The notes under the pieces are model-generated. The model did no database searches. It saw nothing but the letters and a program-made list of their open reading frames with translations, and was not told where the DNA came from. DNA of 64,000 nt from Nitrospirota bacterium. GTDB lineage: Bacteria; Nitrospirota; Thermodesulfovibrionia; Thermodesulfovibrionales; JdFR-88. The position numbers and the translations under genes were made by a program. The stretch is taken from the NCBI GenBank assembly GCA_021789215.1, contig JAJYJS010000004.1, forward strand, positions 90,231-154,230, given 5' to 3'. The stretch's first letter is position 1; each line of letters begins with the position of its first letter. Below, one piece after another: positions 26,878 to 37,800 of this stretch.

Positions 26878-28959
26878 CTATTCGTCCTGCTTAAGAAGCT
26901 CTTTCCTTGAAAGCCTGACGCGGCCCTGCTTGTCTATCTCTATCACCTTCACGTCCACCTCGTCGCCCACCTGGAGGACGTCGGTGACCTTCGCTATGCG
27001 CTTATGGGCTATCTGGGATATGTGCACGAGCCCGTCAACGCCGGGCAGTATCTCCACGAACGCGCCAAAGTCGGTTATCCGCACGACCTTGCCCTTGTAG
27101 ACCTTGCCAAGCTCGGCCTCGGCAACGATGCCCAGAATTATCTCCTTGGCCTTCATGGCGGAGGCCTCATCGGCGGAGGCGATGTTCACGAGGCCGGAAT
27201 CGTCGATATCTATTTTGACGCCCGTCTCCTCCACAATGCCCCTTATGACCTTGCCGCCCGTGCCGATTACTTCCCTTATCTTGTCGGGCTTTATCTGCAT
27301 GGTATAAATGCGCGGCGCGTGCGGCGCAAGGTTTTCTCTCGGGGCCGAAAGCACCTCGCTCATCTTGCCGAGGATGTGCAGCCTGCCAGCGCGGGCCCTC
27401 TCCAGGGCCTGAGCCATAATGTCCCTGTTGATCCCGGCTTTTTTCACATCCATCTGGAATGCTGTTATACCCTTGTCCGTTCCGGTCACCTTGAAGTCCA
27501 TGTCCCCAAGGTGGTCCTCAAGGCCAAGGATGTCCGTAAGGATGACTATCTTTTCGCCCTCGATAACGAGCCCCATCGCTATGCCCGCAACGGGCGCCTT
27601 TATGGGGATGCCCCCGTCCATCAGCGCAAGCGTTGACGCGCAGACCGTGGCCATCGACGAGGAGCCGTTGGACTCCAGGATGTCGGAAACTATCCTTATC
27701 GTATAGGGAAATGTCTCCTTGGGCGGTATCATCGGCCTTATCGCCCTTTCGGCAAGCGCGCCGTGGCCGATCTCCCTCCTGCCGGGCCCCCTCAGGAATT
27801 TCACTTCGCCCACGCTGAACGGCGGGAAATTGTAGTGGAGCATGAAAGTCTTGTAGCTCTCGCCCTCGAGGGCGTCTATCTTCTGCTCGTCTTCCGAGGT
27901 GCCAAGGGTGGCAACGCAGAGCGCCTGGGTCTCGCCCCTCACGAACAGGGCCGAGCCATGCGCCCTGGGAAGGAACCCGGCCTTTCCGTAAATGGGCCTT
28001 ATCTCGTCGGGCCTTCTGCCGTCGGCCCTCTTGTTCTCGTTTATTATCATGGCCCGCACCAGCTCCTTCTCTATGTCGAAGAAGAGGTCGGATATCTCGC
28101 GGCTCCTGTCATTCTCAGGGTCGTTCAGCTTTTCGATGGCCTCGGCCCTTATCTGGTCAAGCGCCGTCTGCCTCTTGAGCTTGTCCGGTATCACAAGGCA
28201 CTCGGACATCTGTCCAAGCACCAGATCCTTTATCTTCTGCTTGAACTCCTCGTCCTTGGCCGGAGGGACGACCTCCCTCTTGGGCTTGCCGGCCTTTTCG
28301 CGCAGTTCGTGCTGGAAACGGCATATCTTCCTTATCTCGGCGTGGGCCGTGTCTATGGCCTCAAGCAGCAGCGATTCGGAAATCTCGTTCGCCCCGCCCT
28401 CGACCATGACTATGAACTCCTCCGTCCCGGCCACCGTGATGTTCAGGTCGAGGCCCTCGGCCTCGGCCAGCGTGGGGTTGACTATGAGCTGGCCCTCCTT
28501 CGAGCCTATCTTCACGGCCCCGACCGGCCCGTTGAACGGGATGTCGGAGAGCATGAGCGCCGAGGACATGCCTATTATGCCCAGGACATCGGAGATGTTC
28601 TCCTCTCCAAAGGACAGGAGCGAGGCTATGCCCTGCGTTTCGGAGAAGAACCCCTTGGGGAAGAGCGGCCTTATCGGCCTGTCTATGAGCCTCGATGTAA
28701 GCACCTCTTTTTCGGAGGGCTTCCCCTCTCTCTTGAAAAAGCCGCCGGGTATCTTTCCCGCGGCATACGCCTTTTCCTGGTAATCTATGGTAAGCGGGAA
28801 GAAATCGAGCCCTTCCTTTACCCTTTTTTCGGCCACGACTGTCGCAAGCACCACGGTGTCCCCGTATCTTGCCACGACCGCGCCATCAGACTGTCTCGCC
28901 ATTTCGCCGGTTTCGATTACAAGCTTGCCCCGGCCGATTTCGGTCTCTAATCTTGTCAT
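26878..28959 (-). CDS. pnp: Polyribonucleotide nucleotidyltransferase
   Basis: 693 residues, full length. Phosphorolytic 3'-5' exoribonuclease and degradosome core. Two RNase PH domains (about 10-215 and 300-530, the second with FPPFSVGEV and catalytic MDFKVTGTDKGITAFQMD region), a KH domain with GTGGKVIRGI (about 560) and a C-terminal S1 domain (GKVVRITDFGAFVEI, VDGLVHISQIA; about 620-690). It follows rpsO by 15 bases; rpsO-pnp is a classic conserved operon, often autoregulated by PNPase processing of the rpsO-pnp leader. Confidence 0.97.
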   Translation of the reverse strand: MTRLETEIGRGKLVIETGEMARQSDGAVVARYGDTVVLATVVAEKRVKEGLDFFPLTIDYQEKAYAAGKIPGGFFKREGKPSEKEVLTSRLIDRPIRPLFPKGFFSETQGIASLLSFGEENISDVLGIIGMSSALMLSDIPFNGPVGAVKIGSKEGQLIVNPTLAEAEGLDLNITVAGTEEFIVMVEGGANEISESLLLEAIDTAHAEIRKICRFQHELREKAGKPKREVVPPAKDEEFKQKIKDLVLGQMSECLVIPDKLKRQTALDQIRAEAIEKLNDPENDRSREISDLFFDIEKELVRAMIINENKRADGRRPDEIRPIYGKAGFLPRAHGSALFVRGETQALCVATLGTSEDEQKIDALEGESYKTFMLHYNFPPFSVGEVKFLRGPGRREIGHGALAERAIRPMIPPKETFPYTIRIVSDILESNGSSSMATVCASTLALMDGGIPIKAPVAGIAMGLVIEGEKIVILTDILGLEDHLGDMDFKVTGTDKGITAFQMDVKKAGINRDIMAQALERARAGRLHILGKMSEVLSAPRENLAPHAPRIYTMQIKPDKIREVIGTGGKVIRGIVEETGVKIDIDDSGLVNIASADEASAMKAKEIILGIVAEAELGKVYKGKVVRITDFGAFVEILPGVDGLVHISQIAHKRIAKVTDVLQVGDEVDVKVIEIDKQGRVRLSRKELLKQDE

Positions 28960-28974
28960 TTTTTCCTTTTTCTC

Positions 28975-29244
28975 TTATTTCCGGAGGCCCAGGCTCTCGA
29001 CTACCTTTTCGTAGCGCGGGCGGTTGCTGGACTTGAGGTAATCAAGCAGCTTCCTGCGCTTGCCGACGAGCATCAGAAGGCCCCTTCTGGAGTGGTGATC
29101 TTTAGCGTGAGTCTTGAAATGTTCAGTGAGATAGCTTATACGCTCGCTGAGGAGCGCTATCTGGACCTCGGCTGAACCGGTGTCCGTTTCGTGGATTTTA
29201 TATTGTCCGATTATATCCTGTTTTTTCTCCTTGTCGAGTGCCAT
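28975..29244 (-). CDS. rpsO: Ribosomal protein S15
   Basis: 89 residues, the exact standard length. Binds 16S rRNA at the central three-way junction early in 30S assembly. [44 protein letters not shown] are the conserved helices (quoted here only as landmarks across residues 16-75). GGAG lies upstream of the ATG. Co-transcribed with pnp. Confidence 0.97.
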   Translation of the reverse strand: MALDKEKKQDIIGQYKIHETDTGSAEVQIALLSERISYLTEHFKTHAKDHHSRRGLLMLVGKRRKLLDYLKSSNRPRYEKVVESLGLRK

Positions 29245-29450
29245 CTGTACTCCTTTTAAGCTCCTTTCCTGCTTTTCAGTTTATATTCTATTTTACCTTC
29301 AATTTGATACAATAGCACAACTGCAGTATCCCTGTAAAGGACATTGCAGCAAAAGTTTTTTTAAAATTCATAAGTTAGCGCAGGCACGGGCGGAAAGAAA
29401 TCCGTTCACCCTTGCCGCCGCATATGTTAGAATAGAAAAACCCGTCATGT

Positions 29451-29524
29451 GCGCCCATAGCTCAGCTGGATAGAGCGTCGGACTACGAATCCGCAGGTCG
29501 GGGGTTCGAATCCCTCTGGGCGCG
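29451..29524 (+). tRNA. tRNA-Arg (anticodon ACG)
   Basis: 74 bases: acceptor GCGCCCA/TGGGCGC, D arm GCTC...GAGC, anticodon stem TCGGA/TCCGC with loop CTACGAA, T arm GGGGG-TTCGAAT-CCCTC, discriminator G. CCA is not encoded. The 3' part from the anticodon loop onward is duplicated at 43826, so this tRNA is the attachment site of the CRISPR-bearing element; its 3' half is now supplied by the element. Confidence 0.95.
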
Positions 29525-29529
29525 CTTTA
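29483..29529. repeat. Left attachment repeat (attL)
   Basis: 47 bp, from the anticodon loop of tRNA-Arg through its 3' end plus GCTTTA. It is identical to 43826-43872. The bases immediately outside differ between the two copies (GGA before this one, AGC before the other). Confidence 0.9.
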
Positions 29530-30709
29530 TTTTCAAGGAGTTTCCCTCATACGTCTCCACTCCCCTGCCGCCCAACGTGATAAAATCGTGATAATCACGC
29601 CCTGCCTCCAGCGCATCGACCAGGCCCCGCAGGCTCTCGGCATTGTGCCTGGCGTATCTCATGGTCGTCTGAAGCTGCGAATGATCGAGCACAGAGGCAA
29701 TCGCGTAAATATCCTTGCCCGCGCGTCCCAGGCGGGTACCCACGGTATGCCTTAGGTCATGAAACCGGAGCCTGCCGACTTTCGCCAGCTTCAGCGCCTT
29801 GTACCACTCCCTTAGCATGTTCCGGGCGATAAAAGGGGTCCCTGCGGATGTTGTAAACACATAACCCGAAATTGATCGGGTTTTCGCCTTCTCGTTAAGC
29901 AGGCGGCAGACGGTCTCATTCATGGGCACCGCCCTCCAGGAGTTCGTCTTTTCGTTATAGGACTCGAAAGCCCTGCCCGGAAGATCGATCTTCTCCCAAC
30001 GCATCTTAAGGACCTCTCCTTCTCTTATCCCGGTGTTCAGGGCAATGATAGCCATCTCCGCCAATTGACCGCCAAGAAAGCCCTTACAGGCCTCCAAAAG
30101 CCTGTTTTCTTCCTCTAGGGTTAGGCATCTGCCGGTATTGTCATTGTCCTCTTTCTCCCGTGGAACGAGCTGGCAGGGATTCTCTTTTACCCACCTCCAA
30201 AGCCGCGCCAGATTAAAGGCCTTGCTGAGCATGGCAAGCTCCCTGTTTCTAGTTCCGGGCCGGCACTTTCGCTCTTGCCGCAATTCCAGGCAATCTTCCG
30301 TCTGCGGTTCATGCCTGCAATTCCCGCATTGCCCGGAGCCCGGCACGCACGTCTGCTCCCGGCGATAGGAAACATACCGCATTACAAGGTCGGTATCGAT
30401 CTTGTCCAGGGTCAGACCGGAAAAGAAGCTGTCCAGATGGGGCAGCATGCTTTTATACCGCCTTTGAGTCATCGGCTCTTTTGTTGGGGCATGTTCCGCC
30501 ATGAATCTTTCCATCATGTCCTTAAAGGTGTACTGTTTGGCCCTGTCGACCTCAAACCATCTGCCCTCAACAATTTGGGTCTCGACCTTGGCAAGTATCT
30601 TTTCCGCCAGCTTTTTATTGGCAGTGCCGGTGCTTTGCCGGTGCTGTTTCCCATCGGCTGAAAAACTCATCCACCAGATCGGCGAATCAGGCCGCCTGTA
30701 TAGTCCCAT
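29483..30709 (-). CDS. Tyrosine recombinase / integrase
   Basis: 408 residues. N-terminal DNA-binding and core-binding regions (about 1-170, with a CPGSGQCGNCRHEPQTEDC Cys-rich insert of possible zinc-binding character) and a C-terminal catalytic domain (about 185-370). Catalytic residues: Arg in NTGIREGEVLKMRW, H-x-x-R in LRFHDLRHTVGTRL, His in VLDHSQL, and the nucleophile Tyr in TTMRYARHN. AAAGGAGGG precedes the start. The last about 15 codons, ending QRDSNPRPADS, are antisense to the tRNA-Arg 3' half inside the attachment repeat, so excision would change the protein C-terminus. It is the obvious integrase of this element. Confidence 0.92.
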   Translation of the reverse strand: MGLYRRPDSPIWWMSFSADGKQHRQSTGTANKKLAEKILAKVETQIVEGRWFEVDRAKQYTFKDMMERFMAEHAPTKEPMTQRRYKSMLPHLDSFFSGLTLDKIDTDLVMRYVSYRREQTCVPGSGQCGNCRHEPQTEDCLELRQERKCRPGTRNRELAMLSKAFNLARLWRWVKENPCQLVPREKEDNDNTGRCLTLEEENRLLEACKGFLGGQLAEMAIIALNTGIREGEVLKMRWEKIDLPGRAFESYNEKTNSWRAVPMNETVCRLLNEKAKTRSISGYVFTTSAGTPFIARNMLREWYKALKLAKVGRLRFHDLRHTVGTRLGRAGKDIYAIASVLDHSQLQTTMRYARHNAESLRGLVDALEAGRDYHDFITLGGRGVETYEGNSLKIKRAQRDSNPRPADS

Positions 30710-30733
30710 GTTAAACTGCCCTCCTTTCCGGGA

Positions 30734-30850
30734 CTAAACAAGGCTTGAAAATACCGACAATATTATAGCACTGCCGTTCAGGCAGGCGTCATCGACCACG
30801 AACTGCTCTTTTCCCCTTATGTTCCGGATTTCAAGTACTTTTTCGCTCAT
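30734..30850 (-). CDS. Very short ORF upstream of the integrase
   Basis: A 38-residue frame (starting MSEKVLEIRNIRGKEQF) with an excellent ribosome site, AAGGAGG five bases before its ATG, ending 24 bases before the integrase start. The first half looks like an ordinary protein N-terminus, the rest is hydrophobic. It could be a leader peptide, a truncated gene, or a small recombination directionality factor, though it is shorter than known excisionases. No family recognised. Confidence 0.4.
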   Translation of the reverse strand: MSEKVLEIRNIRGKEQFVVDDACLNGSAIILSVFSSLV

Positions 30851-30892
30851 ATTGCCTCCTTGGCTTTTTCCCCCTTATAGAGATATAGACAT

Positions 30893-30996
30893 GGGGGCAA
30901 CCCCCTCCTCTCAAAAACACAGGGTTTTCCGTGGGTATTTCCGGGTTATTTCCGTGGGTTTTCCGGCCATTTTCAGAAGGCAAGGGGGTTGCCCCC
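30893..30996. promoter_or_regulatory. Iteron-like repeats inside a 14-bp inverted repeat
   Basis: Four TTTCCG units start at 30926, 30938, 30949 and 30960, i.e. spaced about one DNA turn (12, 11, 11 bp), most as TTTCCGTGGG or TTTCCGGG. They are flanked by a perfect inverted repeat GGGGGCAACCCCCT (30893-30906) and AGGGGGTTGCCCCC (30983-30996). The block sits between the leftward integrase operon and rightward genes. It could be a replication-initiator, excisionase or regulator binding site. Confidence 0.5.
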
Positions 30997-31049
30997 CCTG
31001 CTATTTATATATGGAGGGTTTGAAAGAGACCAATAACGAACGTTTGTTC

Positions 31050-31102
31050 TTTTTTGAAAATGTGAGAATTGATAACCTTGTTATTTTTTTGAAATTGTGA
31101 GA
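31050..31102. promoter_or_regulatory. Pair of 18-bp direct repeats upstream of the HTH-like gene
   Basis: TTTTTTGAAAATGTGAGA (31050-31067) and TTTTTTGAAATTGTGAGA (31085-31102) differ at one base and start 35 bp apart. A near-palindrome AACGAACGTTTGTT lies just before the first. They precede the gene at 31145 and look like a paired protein-binding site or operator. Confidence 0.45.
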
Positions 31103-31144
31103 TTCCGGGCAACCATTTGCCGGTGAATGAAAGGAGAACAAAAA

Positions 31145-31654
31145 ATGCTAGAAGAAATTGCCTGGCACTACGGCATGACGGAGGCCTCCTTGAGGTTTCT
31201 AATCAGGCACGGGATCATCCAGGAAGATTTGACCGAAAGGAATCTGGATTTTCTTTCGGATTTGGGCCAGATATGGCAGGACCTGGACTGGCTGAAGATA
31301 AGCCTCCGGAGGCGGATCAAGTCAAAGGCGCTAAGGGAAAAATTTATCCGAGAACTGGACCTGACCAAGCCCGAGCGGTACGTCCTGAACCGTTACCTGA
31401 ACGCCAAGGGGCGGCTTTCGATTGGGACGGTAGCCGCAGAGCTTTCAATGAATTACGGCATGCCTGAAGGTATAGCCAAGGGAGTAGTCAGGAAAATGCG
31501 GGGGCAGGTCTATATGACAAGGTATAGGCAAAAGCCGGGCAAGAACGGGCAGAGAAGGCCTCGGGCTGAAAACCGGGCGGCCGCCCGGCAGGGTGGCCGC
31601 AGCTCATTCGACGAACAGACCGCGACCAGAAACATTTTTGGTCTTCAGCCATGA
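31145..31654 (+). CDS. Unknown element-encoded protein, HTH-like N-terminus
   Basis: 169 residues from the ATG at 31145, which has AAGGAG eight bases upstream; the ATG at 31127 lacks a site. The N-terminal MLEEIAWHYGMTEASLRFLIRHG could form a helix-turn-helix, followed by a helical region rich in Leu and Arg (about 40-110) and a basic, probably disordered tail (RYRQKPGKNGQRRPRAE). I do not recognise the family. Its position after repeat arrays, divergent from int, suits a regulator or DNA-binding protein of the element. Confidence 0.55.
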   Translation: MLEEIAWHYGMTEASLRFLIRHGIIQEDLTERNLDFLSDLGQIWQDLDWLKISLRRRIKSKALREKFIRELDLTKPERYVLNRYLNAKGRLSIGTVAAELSMNYGMPEGIAKGVVRKMRGQVYMTRYRQKPGKNGQRRPRAENRAAARQGGRSSFDEQTATRNIFGLQP

Positions 31655-31753
31655 AGGGCTTGATAATGCCGTTAATGCCGTGCGGTCGTGATCGAAAGCT
31701 CTGCTGATGGTATAATTTGAAGGTATTTTAAGATTCGGCATAGGAGAGAATAT

Positions 31754-31963
31754 ATGGCGAAAGAATTTACCGTAATCATCGAGCAGGATGAAGAAGGCTA
31801 CTACGTTTCGGAAGTGCCGGAGCTGCCCGGATGCCACACCCAGGCTAAATCCCTCGATAAACTCATGGAGAGGACCAGGGAGGCCATTCAACTCTGCCTT
31901 GAGGTTGCAGGGAAAGGCCGTCCTTCAACTCACCTTGTAGGCGTACAGAAAATCGCCATATGA
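31754..31963 (+). CDS. hicB: HicB-family antitoxin
   Basis: 69 residues: the partial RNase H-like HicB fold, with FTVIIEQDEEGYYVSEVPELPGCHTQAKSLDKL (cited in outline: YYVSEVPELPGCHTQ at about 18-32) and the following helix ERTREAIQLCLEV. Such antitoxins bind the HicA toxin; this short form has no C-terminal DNA-binding domain. RBS-like GGAGAG precedes the ATG. The hicB-first order is the common one, and hicA follows. It may stabilise the element that carries it. Confidence 0.88.
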   Translation: MAKEFTVIIEQDEEGYYVSEVPELPGCHTQAKSLDKLMERTREAIQLCLEVAGKGRPSTHLVGVQKIAI

Positions 31964-31991
31964 CAAAACTTCCCGTTTAACAGGGAAGCAG

Positions 31992-34795
<2,804 letters not shown>

Positions 34796-34978
34796 TGTAC
34801 AGCTATAACTTCTTGAAAAAAAAGACAGAAAATTAAGACGATCCGCGAAGGCGGTTTTTGCTTCCCGCGAATCTTTCGTTGTCAAAGAGCTTAAAAACCT
34901 AAGTACGTGTTTTTCAATAAATTTCCGTCTGCTGCGAACCTTCAGGCAAAATCATGTGCGCTGCAGGTTCGCACCGGC
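34796..34978 (-). promoter_or_regulatory. CRISPR leader region
   Basis: The 183 bases between cas2 and the first (newest) repeat are A/T-rich and hold no gene. They contain an inverted repeat TGCGAACCT / AGGTTCGCA (34933-34941, 34965-34973) close to the cas2 stop and an A-run (GAAAAAAAAGACAG) next to the array. Position and composition fit the leader with array promoter and spacer-integration signals; exact promoter not resolved. Confidence 0.65.
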
Positions 34979-35269
34979 CTAAATAAGCAATGGTCCTTCC
35001 TGGTCCAAAGGCTCTTTAGCGCCAACGTGCTCTACCCGGTTTTTCCAGTTGGCGCCTAAATAATAAAATCTCAGACTGTCTTTTTTGGGGTCTATTTCCT
35101 TAATCAACCGGTTTTTCAGCACGGTCCACTGTGCCGGGTCCACAATACATTCAAACACGGAATACTGAACCCTCTGGCCGTAATCCTGGCAGGCCCTGGC
35201 CACCCGGCGCAGGCGGCGCTGGCCCTTCCCCTCGTCTTCGGCAACATCATAGCTTACAAGCACAAACAT
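34979..35269 (-). CDS. cas2: CRISPR-associated endonuclease Cas2 (type I-C)
   Basis: 96 residues, standard length. Forms the Cas1-Cas2 spacer-integration complex. The ferredoxin-like fold starts FVLVSYDVAEDEGKGQRRLRRV with the conserved Asp after the first strand (VSYDVAE), followed by YGQRVQYSVFECIVD. Last gene of the cas operon, next to the leader. Starts 9 bases after cas1. Confidence 0.96.
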   Translation of the reverse strand: MFVLVSYDVAEDEGKGQRRLRRVARACQDYGQRVQYSVFECIVDPAQWTVLKNRLIKEIDPKKDSLRFYYLGANWKNRVEHVGAKEPLDQEGPLLI

Positions 35270-35278
35270 GTTTTATCC

Positions 35279-36310
35279 TCATCTCCAGATAAAAGGCGGA
35301 TAACCATCAAGGTCTCCACGCAGATACCGGGCCATCAACATGGCTTGTATATGAGGCAACAGGCCAATCGTGACCTTCTCATTGGTAAACGGGTGCAATA
35401 TCTCTTCCTGCTTGCGTTTCTGATAAGCGATGAGGACAGCCTTTCTAGTATCGCCATCCATCCATACGGCCCCGGACTCTTTCTTCTGGAAACATTTGTC
35501 CTGCACCTGGCAAAGATTTATCAAAGAGAGAGTCAGCCGGTCGGCTAAAAACGGACGGAATTCCTCCATCATGTCAAGTGCCAGGCCATATCGCCCCGGA
35601 CGGTCCCTGTGCAGAAAGCCAACGGCTGGGTCCAGCCCTACCGTTTCCAGGGCGGACCGGACATCGTGCATCAAAATGGTGTAAAGAAACGAAAGAAGGC
35701 AGTTTACATTATCCAGAGGGGGTCTGCGGTTGCGCTCACAGAAAACAAAATCGTCTTTCTGCGCTGTGATAAGGTGATTAAACACCTCGAAATAAGTATT
35801 GGCCGCATCGCCCTCAATACCGCGCACCCCGTCCAGGGGATTTTCCCGCTCCAACTGCCTGAGGGAATTGGCAAGGCTGCGTGAAGCCATGGAAACCTCG
35901 TCCGTCTCGATTTTTTCCGAATGATCTCTCAACGACCTCTGAAGCACGGTGCGGCAGTTTGCGATCTTCCCGGTCACTATTGAGCGCGCTATGAATGAAG
36001 AGGATTTCAGGTCGTCCGCCCTGCGGTATTGTTCACGCCGGAGAAGCACATTGCCCGATACCGGCCCCTGCACCTTGGCAAGAAAGCTGCCGTTCTCCGT
36101 AAGAAAGCTGATTGCCACGCCGTTTTCGGCGCAGAAGCCCATCAGGTACGGGCTGCACGATACCTGCCCGAAACAGACGATGCCGCCCAGCGTGTGCACG
36201 GGCACGCGCATTGAGATTTCACCATCAATCTTCACCGCTACGGTTTCGCCCTCTTTTAGCAGATACGCCCCCTGCGTGGTCACGAAAAGGGTGTTTAGAT
36301 GCCTTTTCAT
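35279..36310 (-). CDS. cas1: CRISPR-associated endonuclease Cas1 (type I-C)
   Basis: 343 residues. Metal-dependent integrase that inserts new spacers. N-terminal beta domain (NTLFVTTQGAYLLKEGETVAV region) and C-terminal helical catalytic domain with Glu in GIEGDAANTYFEVF (about 165), His in GFLHRDRPGRYGLALDMME (about 235) and the following acidic DMMEEF. Full length with no interruption. Its first base coincides with the last base of the cas4 stop. Confidence 0.96.
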   Translation of the reverse strand: MKRHLNTLFVTTQGAYLLKEGETVAVKIDGEISMRVPVHTLGGIVCFGQVSCSPYLMGFCAENGVAISFLTENGSFLAKVQGPVSGNVLLRREQYRRADDLKSSSFIARSIVTGKIANCRTVLQRSLRDHSEKIETDEVSMASRSLANSLRQLERENPLDGVRGIEGDAANTYFEVFNHLITAQKDDFVFCERNRRPPLDNVNCLLSFLYTILMHDVRSALETVGLDPAVGFLHRDRPGRYGLALDMMEEFRPFLADRLTLSLINLCQVQDKCFQKKESGAVWMDGDTRKAVLIAYQKRKQEEILHPFTNEKVTIGLLPHIQAMLMARYLRGDLDGYPPFIWR

Positions 36311-36936
36311 TATTCTTCCGCCGCTTTCAGCAGATATTTTTTAACGGTGCCTTTGCTGCAAGCCTTAGGCATGCATAACTCCAGGAGGGAGCATTGCTCG
36401 CATTTTTTAGAGAACTCCGCGTTAGGGGTAATCCCTGAATCGATAAGTTCATGCACTTTCCTGGCGATGTCCTCCGTTTCCCGCCGCAACCCTGCATCAA
36501 AAAAGACGTCTTCCCTGCGCCGGGTCTGCCCGTAAAAGAGAGAGCCCTCCATAATCTCGATATTGAGCATTTCTTCAAGGCAGATTGCCTGTGCGCAAAG
36601 CTGCACCCTGTCGCAATCATCCATCTTGGGTTTCCCACGTTTGTATTCCACGGGGAAGGGCTGCCACTGGCCGCCTTCCATACGATGGAACTCAACCACG
36701 TCAGCCTTGCCTATAAGTCCAAGCCTTAGTGAACGCATGGGTACACCGTATTCGATGCGAATGTCCGCACGGGATTCATACCTGGCGGTATCGGCCTTCT
36801 CGTGCATTATCCGGCCCTGGGCGGTGAAGACATTCTCGCTCCACACCTGCTCGATGTGTATAAGCGCGCATTGCCTTGGGCAGTATGCAAAGTGCTGCAA
36901 GGCGGAAAGAGGCAATAAATTTTCTTCGTCATACAT
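36310..36936 (-). CDS. cas4: CRISPR-associated exonuclease Cas4
   Basis: 208 residues. RecB-type nuclease with a [4Fe-4S] cluster that trims prespacers and helps select PAM and orientation. Cys ligands: FAYCPRQCALIH (at least one, about 20) and a C-terminal trio KKCEQCSLLELCMP (about 185-197). The nuclease core shows H in the N-terminal region, GKADVVEFHR (D about 80), PVEYKRGKPKMDDCDRVQL (E and K about 100). Cas4 is usual in I-C. Co-transcribed with cas7 and cas1. Confidence 0.95.
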   Translation of the reverse strand: MYDEENLLPLSALQHFAYCPRQCALIHIEQVWSENVFTAQGRIMHEKADTARYESRADIRIEYGVPMRSLRLGLIGKADVVEFHRMEGGQWQPFPVEYKRGKPKMDDCDRVQLCAQAICLEEMLNIEIMEGSLFYGQTRRREDVFFDAGLRRETEDIARKVHELIDSGITPNAEFSKKCEQCSLLELCMPKACSKGTVKKYLLKAAEE

Positions 36937-36938
36937 AG

Positions 36939-37796
36939 TTAGAGTTTTATTTCTAACGCAATCCCCTGAGGCATATCAGCTTGAGAGGGCACAGTAAACG
37001 CATAATCCGCGAAGTCCCTCACTGGATTGTGATTTGCTTTTGCCTTTACCTTGTCAAACAGTACGTGCGCCGGCGCATTTCCCATGGAAGAATCATGCTT
37101 GAAAACAATTAATTTGCGCGCAGACATCTCGCCGCGCGCGGCTGAGCGATCATGTTCGAACATATTCACAAGGGCTTGCCAGAAAAGTTCGAGATCATCT
37201 TCACTGAAACCGGTCTGAGCGGCAAGCGGAGCGGAAATAAATCCATGACACCGGTAAAGCGCGTAGGGAATGGTAAACTTGCGGCCCATTGTCCGGTTGT
37301 CGCCCTGCTGCTTTTCAGCTTCGGCTTCTGTGGCAACGGCCATGCGCGTGATGCTGTGCTCCAGAGGGACCACCTGATCCACACTCCTAGCAAAGGTGAG
37401 CTGAACCGGCCCGCGTACTTGGCCCGCATTTTCCCCGGTGGACATCACGGCGCCAAATGTGCGGACATCGAAATACTTTTTGCACATTACCTGTCTGGCC
37501 GCCTCGGTCTTTTCCCCTTTTTCTTTCTGCTTAACCCCATCTTCTTTATGGGCATCGGCAATAAGGTTGTTGAGTATGGCTTTCTCTTTTACAAATATGT
37601 CATAACCGGCGCTACCATTTTTCGCAAGCTGCACGAAATTCCGCACCTTGCGTTTTAGGCAAACGTCAGTGACAAGGCCATTGCTGGTTTCCGGATCGAT
37701 ACGGGGAAGATTTCCGGCATCCGGGTCGCCATTGGGATTGCCGTCCTTTACATCAAAAAACAGCATGAAATCATAACGGTTCTTGATCGCGGTCAT
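36939..37796 (-). CDS. cas7: Type I-C Cascade backbone protein Cas7 (Csd2)
   Basis: 285 residues, typical of Csd2. Multiple copies coat the crRNA spacer in the Cascade complex. The RRM-like core begins [19 protein letters not shown] with the family [15 protein letters not shown] pattern (about 8-35), followed by [19 protein letters not shown] (about 115-135). It lies 4 bases downstream of cas8c and 2 bases before cas4. Confidence 0.96.
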   Translation of the reverse strand: MTAIKNRYDFMLFFDVKDGNPNGDPDAGNLPRIDPETSNGLVTDVCLKRKVRNFVQLAKNGSAGYDIFVKEKAILNNLIADAHKEDGVKQKEKGEKTEAARQVMCKKYFDVRTFGAVMSTGENAGQVRGPVQLTFARSVDQVVPLEHSITRMAVATEAEAEKQQGDNRTMGRKFTIPYALYRCHGFISAPLAAQTGFSEDDLELFWQALVNMFEHDRSAARGEMSARKLIVFKHDSSMGNAPAHVLFDKVKAKANHNPVRDFADYAFTVPSQADMPQGIALEIKL

Positions 37797-37800
37797 TTAT

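Noticed and set aside
35345..36378. Several forward frames opposite cas1
   Set aside because: Antisense to a complete cas1 and without start signals.
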